Source: Cellulophaga sp. BC115SP (lineage in GTDB: Bacteria; Bacteroidota; Bacteroidia; Cytophagales; Spirosomataceae). Taken from it: a stretch of 64,000 nt of DNA. Location: contig NZ_JAAALB010000021.1 in NCBI RefSeq assembly GCF_009905545.1, forward strand, positions 40,710 to 104,709, in the 5' to 3' direction. The notes beneath the pieces were generated by a model. It did not search any database. It was not told the DNA's origin and worked only from the letters and a program-made list of their open reading frames with translations. A program made the translations under genes and the position numbers. Positions 1 through 9,484 of this stretch are shown here, one piece after another (the stretch's first letter is position 1; the number at the start of each line of letters is the position of its first letter).

Positions 1-2087
1 ACATCAACTTCAACCGTCAGTCGACACCAAACGTACCAGATGTAAACTACGGACCAAACTCATTGATTTACAACATGGTAATTTGGGGTGGTGCAGACTG
101 GGATGTTGATCAATTGCGCAACTACTGGCAGCCAGGCAAAGAAGGTATTCAACAAATCTATGCGGAATACCAACGTTACAACAACCCATATTTTGTAGCT
201 TACGAATGGACAAGAGGTCATTACAAAAACGATATTTATGGTTATGCTTCATTGAACTATAAAATCAACGACAATTTCGAATTGACAGGTCGTACTTCAG
301 TAACTTCTTATGATTTGTTTAGAAATGAGAAACTGCCTTATTCTGCCACAACGTATGGTCGTGAAGAAGCTAAAGGTGACTATCGTGAAGACAAACGTAC
401 TTTATTCGAAAACAACACTGATATCTTGTTGAAATATAGCAAATTGTACAACAATGCGTTTGATGTAAAAGTATGGGCTGGTGCCAACATTCGTAGCTTT
501 AGCTACCGTTCAAGCTTTGTCACAACCGACTATTTGAACACGCCAGGTGTATATACTTTTGCTAACTCACTTCGTCCTGTGAAGGCTTATAGTTTTGCTT
601 CTGACATGGAAGTACAAAGTGCTTACTATTCGGCTGACTTAGGATACAAAAGCTATATCAACCTATCGGCAACAGGTCGTGTTGACCACCTTTCTACTTT
701 ACCAAAAGGTAACAATACGTTCTTTTATCCATCATTCGGTTTGAGTACTGTAATTTCCGATTATGTGACTTTACCATCTGCCATCTCATTCTTGAAGGCA
801 CGTGCTTCTTATGCCAACGTAAAAGACGGTTTGACTCGCTCAACAATTGGCTCTACGCCAAGTGGCTCGTTCCCTGTAGGTTATGGAGTTGACTATGCTT
901 CATCTTATGATGGACCGAGCTATGCTAACTCAGTAGGATATACTATCGCTCCAGGCTATAACTTGTTGCCATCTTCGTCTTACTCTGACAAATTGGATAA
1001 TGCAAGCTTGAAACCAAACTCAACAGAGCAAATTGAAGCAGGTATTGACTTAAGTTTCTTGAAAAACAGACTTTCTGGTGAAGTTACTTACTTTGTCTCG
1101 AACGACGGTCCGCGTATCTTCAACCGTGATTTGTCACAAACTACAGGTTATACCAATGCTATCGTAAACGGTATTCGTACTCAAAAAACAGGTTGGGAAG
1201 TTTCGTTAAAAGCAACACCAGTAAAAACACAAGCATTCAAATGGGATATCGTATTGAACTGGTCAACTTATAAAGAAGTATTGAAAGAAATCTACGGCAA
1301 CATTTCTTCATTGCCATCTAACTACTTTGTAAGCGGAAACCCTTCAAACATCAACCTTAACATTGGCGACAGAATTGACCCAGTAATAGTATCGGCTTAT
1401 GCTCGTACCACTGATGGTAAAATCATCAACGATGCAGGTGGTCGTCCGATTGTACTACCAAAATCGACATTCCAAGGTTATGCAAATCCAGACTGGGTAT
1501 ATGGTATCAACAACAAGTTTAGTTACAAAAACTGGTCAATGAATATCTTATTAGATGGTCGTGTAGGTGGTGTAATCGAAGACTATATCCGTCGTCAGTC
1601 ATTCCGTGGTGGACGTAATATCGAAACGGTAGAAGGTGCTTTGGGTACTGCTCGTGAGCAAGATGTAAAAGGCATTAAATCATACATTGGTGAAGGTGTA
1701 AAAATCGTAGAAGGTACGCCAACCTATGACCCAACTACTGGTGCAATCACCAACATGAACCAATTGAAGTTTGCTTCAAACGATATTAAGACATTCGTAC
1801 AGGATTATATCAGCCGTTATTATTCAACATCAGAAGGTAACATGATGAGTAAGACTTTCTCAAAGATTCGTGAGATTACCATTTCTTACAATGTACCTGC
1901 ACATTTGTTGAACCGCACTCCATTCAAGCAAGCATCAGTTTCATTTGTAGGTCGTAACCTATTCTACTTCGTAGATAGCAAACACTCAGGTGTAGATTTA
2001 GACCAATACACAGGTTTGAGTACAAGTACTGGCCTTCAAACGCCAACAATGAAGCGTTTCGGGGTGAACCTTAACTTAGTATTCTAA
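1..2087 (+). CDS. SusC/RagA-family TonB-linked outer membrane protein, 5'-truncated by window edge
   Basis: The reading frame is already open at position 3 and runs to TAA at 2085-2087, so roughly 695 C-terminal residues of a family that is usually 950-1100 residues are present; signal peptide, carboxypeptidase-like and plug domains lie off the left edge. The visible part is rich in alternating aromatic/polar beta strands (YGYASLNYKI, FKWDIVLNWS) and ends with the typical barrel closure TPTMKRFGVNLNLVF. SusC proteins form the TonB-dependent channel under a SusD lid and import glycans or other large nutrients. The susD-like gene follows 162 bp downstream, which confirms the family. Substrate cannot be read from the sequence. 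Confidence 0.95.
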   Translation, partial: INFNRQSTPNVPDVNYGPNSLIYNMVIWGGADWDVDQLRNYWQPGKEGIQQIYAEYQRYNNPYFVAYEWTRGHYKNDIYGYASLNYKINDNFELTGRTSVTSYDLFRNEKLPYSATTYGREEAKGDYREDKRTLFENNTDILLKYSKLYNNAFDVKVWAGANIRSFSYRSSFVTTDYLNTPGVYTFANSLRPVKAYSFASDMEVQSAYYSADLGYKSYINLSATGRVDHLSTLPKGNNTFFYPSFGLSTVISDYVTLPSAISFLKARASYANVKDGLTRSTIGSTPSGSFPVGYGVDYASSYDGPSYANSVGYTIAPGYNLLPSSSYSDKLDNASLKPNSTEQIEAGIDLSFLKNRLSGEVTYFVSNDGPRIFNRDLSQTTGYTNAIVNGIRTQKTGWEVSLKATPVKTQAFKWDIVLNWSTYKEVLKEIYGNISSLPSNYFVSGNPSNINLNIGDRIDPVIVSAYARTTDGKIINDAGGRPIVLPKSTFQGYANPDWVYGINNKFSYKNWSMNILLDGRVGGVIEDYIRRQSFRGGRNIETVEGALGTAREQDVKGIKSYIGEGVKIVEGTPTYDPTTGAITNMNQLKFASNDIKTFVQDYISRYYSTSEGNMMSKTFSKIREITISYNVPAHLLNRTPFKQASVSFVGRNLFYFVDSKHSGVDLDQYTGLSTSTGLQTPTMKRFGVNLNLVF

Positions 2088-2106
2088 AAACTTGGAACAA
2101 GCGATT

Positions 2107-2206
2107 ATGAGTGATGAGTTGGGAGTAACGAGTGATGACTTTTAAATACAAATACTGATTTTCAAAAAATTGAACTCTAAACTCATCACTCACAATTCAT
2201 CACTAA
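2107..2206. repeat. Imperfect inverted repeat between susC and susD genes
   Basis: A left arm around 2109-2138 (GAGTGATGAG..., GAGTGATGA) faces a right arm at 2181-2204 (ACTCATCACT...CATCACT), so the transcript could fold into a long imperfect hairpin between the two cotranscribed genes. Such a structure could terminate or stabilise the message partially and set the SusC:SusD ratio, which is inference. It also resembles the ATTCACAATTC-type dispersed repeats noted elsewhere in this window. Confidence 0.6.
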
Positions 2207-2249
2207 TATCTAACTTTTAGCAGTTTTAAATTCTTTAGCATTTACAACA

Positions 2250-3722
2250 ATGAAAAAATATATAGCAGCACTTTGCGCGGTTGGTTTACTTTCGAGCTGT
2301 AATGATTATGCAGTTTTGGAGAAAAACCCGAACTTACCTACCTCTGTTCCCGCAGAGCTTACCCTCAGAACAGTTCTTAGCAATATGAACGAAGGCGCTT
2401 GGAACGACGCCATGCGTAGTAACCAATTTTACTGTTCTAACTACAACTACTATAGTAGCAACGAATACAATTGGTCTGCGGCTTCTCTACAATTTACGAC
2501 TTTGAAAAACGTGATAAAAATGGAAGGCGAAGCGATTCGTTCAGGTGCCAAAGCTGTAAACCCTTACGCGGCCGTTGGTAAATTTTTGCGTGCTTATTAC
2601 TATACAAAAATGACTTTGGCGGTTGGTGATTTACCTGTTAAAGATGCATTGAAAGGATTAACGGTTGACCAACCTACTTACGACACACAAAAGGATGTTT
2701 TTGTACAAGTATTAAAATGGTTGGAAGATGCTAACGCAGACCTTACTACTTTGATTGCGGCGAGTGACAAGTCTTTGACAGGAGACATTTATTATAATGG
2801 CGACTTGATAAAATGGCAAAAAGCGGTTAATACCTTGAAATTGCGTGTTTTGATTCATTTGAGCAAAAAAGCTGATGATACTGATTTGCAAGTAAAACAA
2901 CAATTTGCGAACACCATCAGTAACCCAACGAAGTATCCATTGATGACTTCGAATGACGATGCGTTACAGTATGTTTGGAGTAGCAATAACAAATACCCTC
3001 GTAATCCAGATAACTTCGGTAACAACGCAACACGTGAAAATATGTCGAAAACCTATATCGACATTTTGAAAGAAAACAACGACCCTCGTTTGTTTATCGT
3101 AGCAGAGCCTGCTGAAGCAAAAATCAAAGCTGGTATTCCTGCGACAAGTGTAAATGCTTACGAAGGTGCTAGTTCAGGCGAAGATTTGGCAGATATGTCA
3201 ACAAAAGTATTGAAAGGCGAGTATTCATTCCAGAGTCGTAAACGCTATTATAGCAACTATGTAGGTGAAAACACTTTCATTTTGAGTTATTCTGAAATGT
3301 GTTTTAACATTGCCGAGGGTATCAACCGTGGGTGGGCTACTAGCGATGCTCAAAGCTGGTATGAACAAGGTATCAAATCATCTATGAGCTTTTATGGAGC
3401 TGCATTACCTGCGGATTATTTAACTCAATCTACTGTAAAATACAAAGGAAATAATGCTGACGGTTTGACTCAGATTTTGAAACAAAAATATGTAGCATTC
3501 TTCCAAAATTCTGGATATGAAGCATTCTTCAACCAACGTCGTACCGGTATTCCAAGCTTCTTGATTGGACCAGGTACAGGTAATGGCACAAAAATTCCAA
3601 AGCGTTTTCAATATCCACAGTCTGAATTTACTACCAACAAAACAAACGTTGAAGCAGCTTTAAAACGTCAATTCACAGATGGTAAAGATGACATCAATTA
3701 TGATTTCTGGATTTTGAAATAG
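2250..3722 (+). CDS. SusD/RagB-family nutrient-binding outer membrane lipoprotein
   Basis: This 490-residue protein starts with a lipoprotein signal peptide (MKKYIAALCAVGLLSSC) whose Cys16 fits the lipobox LSSC, so it should be lipidated and surface exposed as the lid of the adjacent SusC channel. Helical TPR-like stretches (YAAVGKFLRAYYYTKM, WQKAVNTLKLRVLIHLSKK) and the C-terminal ending FWILK suggest the SusD-like_2 subgroup, which often pairs with SusC in loci without nearby glycosidases. No CAZyme adjoins it here; the next genes are a PhnZ-like oxygenase and a phosphatase-like hydrolase, so the ligand may not be a glycan. Substrate is unknown. Confidence 0.93.
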   Translation: MKKYIAALCAVGLLSSCNDYAVLEKNPNLPTSVPAELTLRTVLSNMNEGAWNDAMRSNQFYCSNYNYYSSNEYNWSAASLQFTTLKNVIKMEGEAIRSGAKAVNPYAAVGKFLRAYYYTKMTLAVGDLPVKDALKGLTVDQPTYDTQKDVFVQVLKWLEDANADLTTLIAASDKSLTGDIYYNGDLIKWQKAVNTLKLRVLIHLSKKADDTDLQVKQQFANTISNPTKYPLMTSNDDALQYVWSSNNKYPRNPDNFGNNATRENMSKTYIDILKENNDPRLFIVAEPAEAKIKAGIPATSVNAYEGASSGEDLADMSTKVLKGEYSFQSRKRYYSNYVGENTFILSYSEMCFNIAEGINRGWATSDAQSWYEQGIKSSMSFYGAALPADYLTQSTVKYKGNNADGLTQILKQKYVAFFQNSGYEAFFNQRRTGIPSFLIGPGTGNGTKIPKRFQYPQSEFTTNKTNVEAALKRQFTDGKDDINYDFWILK

Positions 3723-3852
3723 TATTAAATTCTTATATGGTGAATTCATTAACCTAAAGAGTATAGTCGGAGGAAAATTGGGAGTTCATAAAATGTCGCA
3801 TAACAATCGTTATCGAGTAATAACCTCCAACTGAGTGGTTAATGATGCGTAG

Positions 3853-3885
3853 AAATAGTGAAGCCCTGCTTCACTATTTTCTTTT
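3853..3885 (+). terminator. Rho-independent terminator after susD
   Basis: Perfect 11-bp stem AAATAGTGAAG/CTTCACTATTT around a CCCTG loop, followed by TTTCTTTTT. It closes the SusCD transcript and separates it from the PhnZ-like gene. Confidence 0.85.
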
Positions 3886-4002
3886 TAAGGGTAATTGAAA
3901 TGATGAATGAGAGGTGTACGATTGCGGATATGGGATGTTGGATTTCGGAAATAAAAATTACTCTCCAATTCACGATTAGCTAACTCACAACACACTAATA
4001 AC

Positions 4003-4572
4003 ATGAAAAACAACCCAGAACAAATCGTAGAGGAAATTTTCACTTTGTTTGACCAACAAGGTGGCAACGAATATATTGGCGAGCCCGTCACTATTCTTGA
4101 ACATAGCTTACAGGCTGGTCAATTGGCGCTCGATGCCAATGAAGAACCTTTGGTGGTCTTAGCTTCTTTTTTTCATGATATTGGACATCTTCTTCCTATG
4201 CAGGAGTCCGAGGATATGGAAGGGATGGGGCATTTGAGACATGAGGTTATTGGGGCAGATTTTTTAGTTTCAAAAGGTTTACCTGAAAGCATGGCTATGT
4301 TGGTCAAAAACCATGTGCAAGCCAAACGCTATTTAACATACAAGCATCCCAAATATTACGAACAACTTTCGGAAGCAAGTAAAACAACCCTCAAATACCA
4401 AGGAGGCGTCATGACTCCAGATGAAGCGGAGGCCTTTGAAAAACATCCTCTTTTCAAAAAAAGCTTGCAACTAAGAGCTTGGGATGAACAAGCTAAACTT
4501 ACCGACTGTGAGGTACAACCTTTAGATTTTTACAAAAAACTTTTATTAGCATTTCTCGTTACACAAGTATAG
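4003..4572 (+). CDS. PhnZ-like HD-domain di-iron oxygenase (phosphonate-degradation type)
   Basis: A 189-residue HD-domain protein of the mixed-valent di-iron oxygenase group (TIGR03276-like). Counting from the start, it has Tyr24, Glu27, His34, His58-Asp59, His80, His104 and Asp161. As I remember the PhnZ literature, these are the same numbers as the iron ligands and the Tyr/Glu substrate-gating pair of PhnZ, which cleaves 2-amino-1-hydroxyethylphosphonate to glycine and phosphate. The YIGEPVTILEH stretch is the family hallmark. No PhnY-like 2-oxoglutarate hydroxylase is visible nearby, so the substrate may differ (for example a TmpB-type or other hydroxylated phosphonate). The downstream neighbour is a secreted AP-superfamily hydrolase. 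Family assignment is firm; the substrate is inferred. Confidence 0.85.
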   Translation: MKNNPEQIVEEIFTLFDQQGGNEYIGEPVTILEHSLQAGQLALDANEEPLVVLASFFHDIGHLLPMQESEDMEGMGHLRHEVIGADFLVSKGLPESMAMLVKNHVQAKRYLTYKHPKYYEQLSEASKTTLKYQGGVMTPDEAEAFEKHPLFKKSLQLRAWDEQAKLTDCEVQPLDFYKKLLLAFLVTQV

Positions 4573-4735
4573 ATAAGAAGACGTTATTGGTTAATTGTAT
4601 ATCAGTTATCAGAATATAATCATAATCTAAAGGCTTTCGTCAAATACCATATCAGATATACTATTAATTTAATCTTTCCTGCTACTTAGTCGAAATAAAA
4701 TGCTTTAGGTCAACAAATCAAAAACCTTTATATAA

Positions 4736-5812
4736 ATGAAAAAAATAAGCGTATTCCTCCTCCTATTATTGGGTACTTTTTTCTCTCAAGCGCAGCACAA
4801 AACCGAAAAGGTTATCTTGATTACTACCGATGGTTTCCGTTGGCTAGAGGTATTTAATGGCTTAGATACCGCATTGCTAAATCAAGAAAAATATACCAAA
4901 AGTAAACGCGATTTAATCGACCGATTTGGAGGTTCACCACAAGCTAGTCGTGCGAAACTATTACCATTTTTGTGGAATACCATTGCTTCAAAAGGGCAAA
5001 TTTACGGCAATCGTGAGTATAAAAATTTTGTCAATATCACCAACCAACAATGGTTTTCGTATCCTGGTTACAATGAAATACTGACAGGTGCGCCCGACGA
5101 CGAGCGCATTACCAGCAACGACCATATCGACAATCCAAATGAAACCGTTTTGGAGTTTTTACATAAAAAATCTGCCTACAAAGGCAAAATTGCTGCTTTT
5201 TCTACATGGGATTGTTTTCCTTTTATTATCAATGAAAAAAGAAGTAAAATCCCAGTAAATTCAGGAAAGGAACTGGTAAAAAATCCAAATCCAAGAGAAA
5301 AACTACTCAACGAAATTCAGGAAAACACTCCGAGCGCCAATGCCGACCGTCACGATTTTATTACCTACTATCTTGCCAAGGAATACCTTGTAAACAAAAA
5401 ACCTAAGGTACTTTTTATGGCTTTTGACGAAACCGATGATTTTGCACATGCTGGCAATTATGATGCTTATATCAAAGCTGCCAATAATTTTGACCGTTAT
5501 TTGGCTGACCTTTGGAAAACGGTTCAGTCAATGCCAGAATACAAAGACAAAACAACCCTTATCATTACGTCTGACCATGGACGTGGACAATATCCTAAAT
5601 CTGGTTGGACAGATCATGGTTTTAGAACAGCCTATTCGGACCAAATTTGGTTTGCTGTATTAGGACCAGACACTCCTGCTACAGGCGAACAAAAAACGGC
5701 TGGGCAGTACTATCAAACACAGTTTGCCAGTACACTTGCTAAGTTTTTGGGTGAAAAGTTTGCACCCAATGACAAGGTTGGAAAACCGATAGAGGAAGTA
5801 ATGAATAAGTAA
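4736..5812 (+). CDS. Secreted alkaline-phosphatase-superfamily hydrolase
   Basis: A 358-residue protein with a Sec signal peptide (MKKISVFLLLLLGTFFSQAQ). The superfamily metal-site pattern is visible: VILITTDGFRW near residue 30 (Asp32), the nucleophile region FSYPGYNEILTG near 107, FDETDDFAH, SDHGRG and a late TDHG. This resembles the Bacteroidota group annotated as 'alkaline phosphatase family' or, misleadingly, 'phosphoglyceromutase', related to nucleotide pyrophosphatases and phosphonoacetate hydrolases. The exact nucleophile (Ser or Tyr in FSYPGY) is not certain by eye. It lies 163 bp after the PhnZ-like gene, so a joint role in periplasmic organophosphorus processing is plausible but unproven. 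Confidence 0.8.
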   Translation: MKKISVFLLLLLGTFFSQAQHKTEKVILITTDGFRWLEVFNGLDTALLNQEKYTKSKRDLIDRFGGSPQASRAKLLPFLWNTIASKGQIYGNREYKNFVNITNQQWFSYPGYNEILTGAPDDERITSNDHIDNPNETVLEFLHKKSAYKGKIAAFSTWDCFPFIINEKRSKIPVNSGKELVKNPNPREKLLNEIQENTPSANADRHDFITYYLAKEYLVNKKPKVLFMAFDETDDFAHAGNYDAYIKAANNFDRYLADLWKTVQSMPEYKDKTTLIITSDHGRGQYPKSGWTDHGFRTAYSDQIWFAVLGPDTPATGEQKTAGQYYQTQFASTLAKFLGEKFAPNDKVGKPIEEVMNK

Positions 5813-5831
5813 AAAATAAAATCCTACCTCT

Positions 5832-5864
5832 GGTTCAGGTCTACGACTTGAACCTTTTTTTTTT
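5832..5864 (+). terminator. Rho-independent terminator
   Basis: Stem GGTTCAGGT/ACTTGAACC (one G-U pair) with loop CTACG, followed by ten T residues, 20 bp after the stop codon of the AP-superfamily gene. Confidence 0.9.
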
Positions 5865-6081
5865 GTAGTTTTCAAACTATAATCATAAATATAGGAGACT
5901 CCACTTCCACTCGATTTTATAAATTCTTTACCAATAATTTACCGTTCAAAAATGTTAATCTACACTTAATATAAGAGTAACGATGAGGTAATTTCTGGTT
6001 GATAAGTTTGTGTCAAAATTTGAGAAACCCAATTTCTTATCATCTCAAACGACAACATTATTAGTCCTAGATTAATTACTT

Positions 6082-6768
6082 ATGATCGACATTTCTCTTA
6101 AAGTACTGGTAGTTGATGACGACCCAGATATCTTAGAATTACTCCAATACAACCTTGAAGGCGAGGGGTATCAGGTATTCACGGCTGAAAACGGAAAAAT
6201 TGCAGTAGAAAAAGCCAAACAACATATCCCTGATTTGATTGTGATGGACATTATGATGCCGATTATGGACGGAATCGAGGCGGGACGTATCATCAAGCAA
6301 ATGCCAGAATTAAACAAAACGTATCTGTTGTTCTTGACTGCCCGTGCTGAAGAATACTCCGAAATCGCTGCTTTTGACATCGGTGCTGACGACTACATTA
6401 TCAAACCTGTAAAACCAAGAGCCTTGTTGAGTCGTATTAAAGCCATGCTGAAACGTGAGTTAGCCGAGGGAACAGGTACCGAAAAAATCGTTATCGAGGA
6501 TTTGACCATCAACAAACAAAATTATTCTATTGCGGTAAATAACAACTCTTGGGTATTGCCGAAAAAGGAATTTGATTTATTGATGTTCTTCGTCACCAAT
6601 CCCAACAAAGTTTACTCTCGCGACGAAATCCTTTCTAATGTTTGGGGTAGAGGTATTCACGTGACTGAAAGAACGGTTGACGTACATATCCGTAAAATTC
6701 GTGAAAAAATTGGTGATGATTACATCAGAACCATCAAAGGTGTAGGGTATCTTTTTGCCAACGCCTAA
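6082..6768 (+). CDS. OmpR/PhoB-family response regulator
   Basis: A 228-residue two-domain regulator. The receiver domain spans about residues 6-120 with the acidic pocket VDDDPD and phospho-acceptor Asp56 in VMDIMMP, the switch Thr in FLTARAEE and Lys in IIKPVKPR. A winged-helix DNA-binding domain occupies about 135-226 (KKEFDLLMFFV, SRDEILSNVWG, ERTVDVHIRKIREK, IRTIKGVGYLF). No histidine kinase gene adjoins it, so it is an orphan in this window and may be served by a distant kinase. A TAAGTTTG match to the Bacteroidota -7 element at 6003-6010 could drive it, although no convincing -33 element was seen. Confidence 0.95.
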   Translation: MIDISLKVLVVDDDPDILELLQYNLEGEGYQVFTAENGKIAVEKAKQHIPDLIVMDIMMPIMDGIEAGRIIKQMPELNKTYLLFLTARAEEYSEIAAFDIGADDYIIKPVKPRALLSRIKAMLKRELAEGTGTEKIVIEDLTINKQNYSIAVNNNSWVLPKKEFDLLMFFVTNPNKVYSRDEILSNVWGRGIHVTERTVDVHIRKIREKIGDDYIRTIKGVGYLFANA

Positions 6769-6861
6769 AAAGAAACAAAACCGAGTATCCATTATTTGAG
6801 CATGTTTAGAATCTCTTTTCAAGTTTGATAATAAAAAAGTTTTTTTCATTTGACGCTCCTT

Positions 6862-6944
6862 ACTTTTCTTGTCTTGACACAAGAAAAGTAACAAAAGAAA
6901 GTCAAGAAATCCTAAACTCGCCTGCGGCTCAAACAATAGGATTT
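6862..6944. repeat. REP-like intergenic repeat with two hairpins
   Basis: In the 504-bp gap between the response regulator and the phosphoesterase gene, an 11-bp perfect hairpin (ACTTTTCTTGT at 6862-6872, loop CTTGAC, ACAAGAAAAGT to 6889) is followed by a second 8-bp stem AAATCCTA (6907-6914) / TAGGATTT (6937-6944) enclosing CGCCTGCGGCTC. This composite resembles extragenic palindromes scattered in Bacteroidota genomes, as far as I recall. The rest of the gap, to 7272, holds no gene I can support. Confidence 0.6.
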
Positions 6945-7272
6945 CAGAAAAACAAGAATAAAACAAAAGTGACTCATTTTGAATAATTTAAACATACTCT
7001 TACAAAATTTTTTATGCCAACAGATTAGCCAGTCGTTTTCCCAATCCTTTCTGGTCTTCCTCTATTTAACCTACCAATTTTCATTGGCTAATTTGTTGGT
7101 TTTCTTTCTTTAGCACCTCCTCCATAACAATTAACAAAAGCATAATATACACACAACCATAAGGTTAAAGTAATTCCTCAATTTTGGTCATAGTTAAAAC
7201 AAGGCAGAAAATGCACTAAACGACTATCCCTAAATATCGTTTCTGTCTGCTTGAATTGGAATAGATAGATAT

Positions 7273-8076
7273 ATGAAAACACCAGCTCAATATAAAACCA
7301 TTATTATTTCAGATTTACACTTAGGATCTGAGGGGGCAAAAGCGAAGGAAGTTGTGGCATTTTTAAAATCAACTTCATGCGACACGCTTATCATGAATGG
7401 CGACATTATCGACGGCTGGCAACTCAAAAAAGGAGGTTCTTGGAAAAAGAAGCATACCGCATTTTTTAGAGTAGTACTCAAAATGATTGAAGAACATGGA
7501 ACCAAAGTAATCTATTTACGAGGCAACCACGATGATTTTCTTGACCAGATTATTCCCTTTCAATTAGGAAAGCAATTTAGTATCCGAAAAGACTATATTC
7601 TTAAATCTGGCAAAAAACAGTTTTTTATCACGCACGGCGACATTTTTGACTCCGTGACATCCAATATGAAGTGGTTGGCACACCTAGGCGATATAGGCTA
7701 TACCTTCCTTCTGAGCCTTAATAAGCTCTATAACCGTTATCGCGCATGGAGAGGTATGCCATACTACTCCTTTTCACAAAAAATCAAACAGCAAGTCAAA
7801 AAAGCCGTCAATCATGTGTCGGATTTTGAAGAAAAATTGGCTGAATTAGCCCTAGCAAACGATTGTGAAGGCATTATATGTGGACATATCCACAAACCAG
7901 AAATTAAAGCCATTGGCGAAGTAACCTATATGAATTCAGGCGACTGGGTTGAATCATTGAGTGCACTCATCGAAACTCATGAAGGAATATGGGAATTGAT
8001 GTATTACGCCAACGAAGCATTGCTTTTAAGCGAAGAAGATACCAACGAATTGATTTTAAACGAGAACAAAAACTAA
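7273..8076 (+). CDS. Calcineurin-like metallophosphoesterase, LpxH-related
   Basis: A 267-residue cytosolic metallophosphoesterase with all five superfamily blocks: SDLHLGS near residue 14, NGDIIDGW near 43, RGNHDD near 82, THGDIFDS near 118 and CGHIHKPE near 207. It resembles UDP-2,3-diacylglucosamine diphosphatase homologues, which act in lipid A synthesis or on related nucleotide-activated lipids. It is followed 38 bp later by a GT28/MurG-like glycosyltransferase on the same strand. This two-gene arrangement suggests that both act on one envelope or storage glycolipid. True LpxH activity is not certain from sequence. Confidence 0.88.
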   Translation: MKTPAQYKTIIISDLHLGSEGAKAKEVVAFLKSTSCDTLIMNGDIIDGWQLKKGGSWKKKHTAFFRVVLKMIEEHGTKVIYLRGNHDDFLDQIIPFQLGKQFSIRKDYILKSGKKQFFITHGDIFDSVTSNMKWLAHLGDIGYTFLLSLNKLYNRYRAWRGMPYYSFSQKIKQQVKKAVNHVSDFEEKLAELALANDCEGIICGHIHKPEIKAIGEVTYMNSGDWVESLSALIETHEGIWELMYYANEALLLSEEDTNELILNENKN

Positions 8077-8113
8077 TGCTTAGCTCTGTAAGCATCATAC
8101 CAAAAGCCACGAA

Positions 8114-9274
8114 ATGAGTAAATTTTTGTTTGTTGTACAAGGCGAAGGTAGAGGTCACTTGACTCAGGCGATCTCTCTTTCAGAAATATTAACTTCGGCA
8201 GGTCACGAAGTTGTAGCAGTATTGGTGGGCAAAGGGAATAATCAAAATTTACCTGCTTTTTTCCAAGAGTCTATCCAAGCACCTATTCAGACATTTCCTA
8301 GTCCATCGCTCGTTTATGGTCAAGGAAAGGCTTTGAGAGTTTGGGATACGATTAGCACTCATATTCTCAAATTTCCTTTGTATTGCAATAGTGTAAAGTA
8401 TCTGAAAGAGCAAATTGATTACTATCAGCCCGATGCTGTAATTAATTTCTATGAAATGATTTGTGGTTTGTATTTCAGTACATATCGTCCCAATATCCCT
8501 TGTATTTGCATTGCGCATCAGTATCTGTTATTACATGAGCAATTCGACAATATTTCAAAGCATTGGTTTGACCGTTTTTTACTCAACTTCAATACCAAAG
8601 TAACAGCTTTGGGAAGTACTCAAAAACTGGCTTTGTCATTCGACAAAATGGACAATGACCCAAGTCGTAACATTGCAGTTGTACCACCATTATTGCGCAC
8701 TGAAGTAAAAAAGCTTCATCCGACCAGCAAACCCTTTGTTTTGGCATATATCACCCATCACAAATTGGCGGAAGATATTGCCAACTGGCACGAAAATCAT
8801 CGTGATGTGCAAATCCATTGTTTTTGGAATAATCCAGATTTTTCGGACGAATGGGTAGTAAGAGAAAACCTCACATTTCATCAGGTAAACGCTGAGAAAT
8901 TTTTGACCATGATGGAAAATTGTTCGGGGTTGGTATGTACAGCTGGTTTCGAATCAGTTTGTGAAGCTATGTATTTGGGCAAGCCTATTATGATGGTTCC
9001 TGTACCTAATCATATCGAGCAAATGATAAACGCGCACGACGGGCAACGTGCTGGCGCTGGAATAGCGGCAACAGAATTTGATTTTTCTAAATTCTTAGCC
9101 TATTTACCTCAACATCAAAGCATTCAAAACGAATTTATCGACTGGCAACATCAAGCCAATCGCCTTTTCCTGCATTATCTCGAAACCTTGACACAAAAAC
9201 CAACGCAAATTTTCACTTTCAAACCTTCAGGTTCAAGACTTGGTTCTTGGTGGAGACAGTTGGCTTTTAGATAG
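8114..9274 (+). CDS. MurG-like (GT-B fold) glycosyltransferase
   Basis: A 386-residue GT-B protein. The N-terminal GEGRGHLTQA loop matches the glycine-rich acceptor-side motif of MurG/GT28-like enzymes, and GLVCTAGFESVCEAMYLGKP near residues 274-293 is the typical nucleotide-sugar donor site, followed by MVPVPNHIEQMINA. It has no signal peptide or membrane span, so it should be cytoplasmic or peripheral. It forms an apparent operon with the upstream metallophosphoesterase. Donor and acceptor cannot be deduced. Confidence 0.85.
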   Translation: MSKFLFVVQGEGRGHLTQAISLSEILTSAGHEVVAVLVGKGNNQNLPAFFQESIQAPIQTFPSPSLVYGQGKALRVWDTISTHILKFPLYCNSVKYLKEQIDYYQPDAVINFYEMICGLYFSTYRPNIPCICIAHQYLLLHEQFDNISKHWFDRFLLNFNTKVTALGSTQKLALSFDKMDNDPSRNIAVVPPLLRTEVKKLHPTSKPFVLAYITHHKLAEDIANWHENHRDVQIHCFWNNPDFSDEWVVRENLTFHQVNAEKFLTMMENCSGLVCTAGFESVCEAMYLGKPIMMVPVPNHIEQMINAHDGQRAGAGIAATEFDFSKFLAYLPQHQSIQNEFIDWQHQANRLFLHYLETLTQKPTQIFTFKPSGSRLGSWWRQLAFR

Positions 9275-9357
9275 TAACCATAATTAGCACTCTCTCAAAA
9301 TCCCGTAACGAGATACCATTCGTTACAATATCTTTAGCATTTAGAATAGTTATCGCC

Positions 9358-9388
9358 AAAAGCCAACTTCTTTGAGGTTGGCTTTTTT
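9358..9388 (+). terminator. Rho-independent terminator after glycosyltransferase
   Basis: Stem AAAAGCCAAC (9358-9367) / GTTGGCTTTT (9377 onward) with a TTCTTTGAG loop and a six-T run. It ends the phosphoesterase-glycosyltransferase transcript. Confidence 0.88.
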
Positions 9389-9484
9389 GTGACCCATCCA
9401 TAAATTTAATATTGAACCTATCGACAGAATTATAACTTTGCAGAAAATATTCGTACGAATTTAACATCAATTAGACTTAACAGC

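Noticed and set aside
6577..6966. 129-codon minus-strand frame
   Set aside because: Overlaps the response-regulator C-terminus and the REP-like hairpins; the translation is a shadow.
7116..7272. Possible promoter before the metallophosphoesterase gene
   Set aside because: TATCGTTTC only loosely resembles the -7 consensus and no -33 element fits; not reported as a feature.
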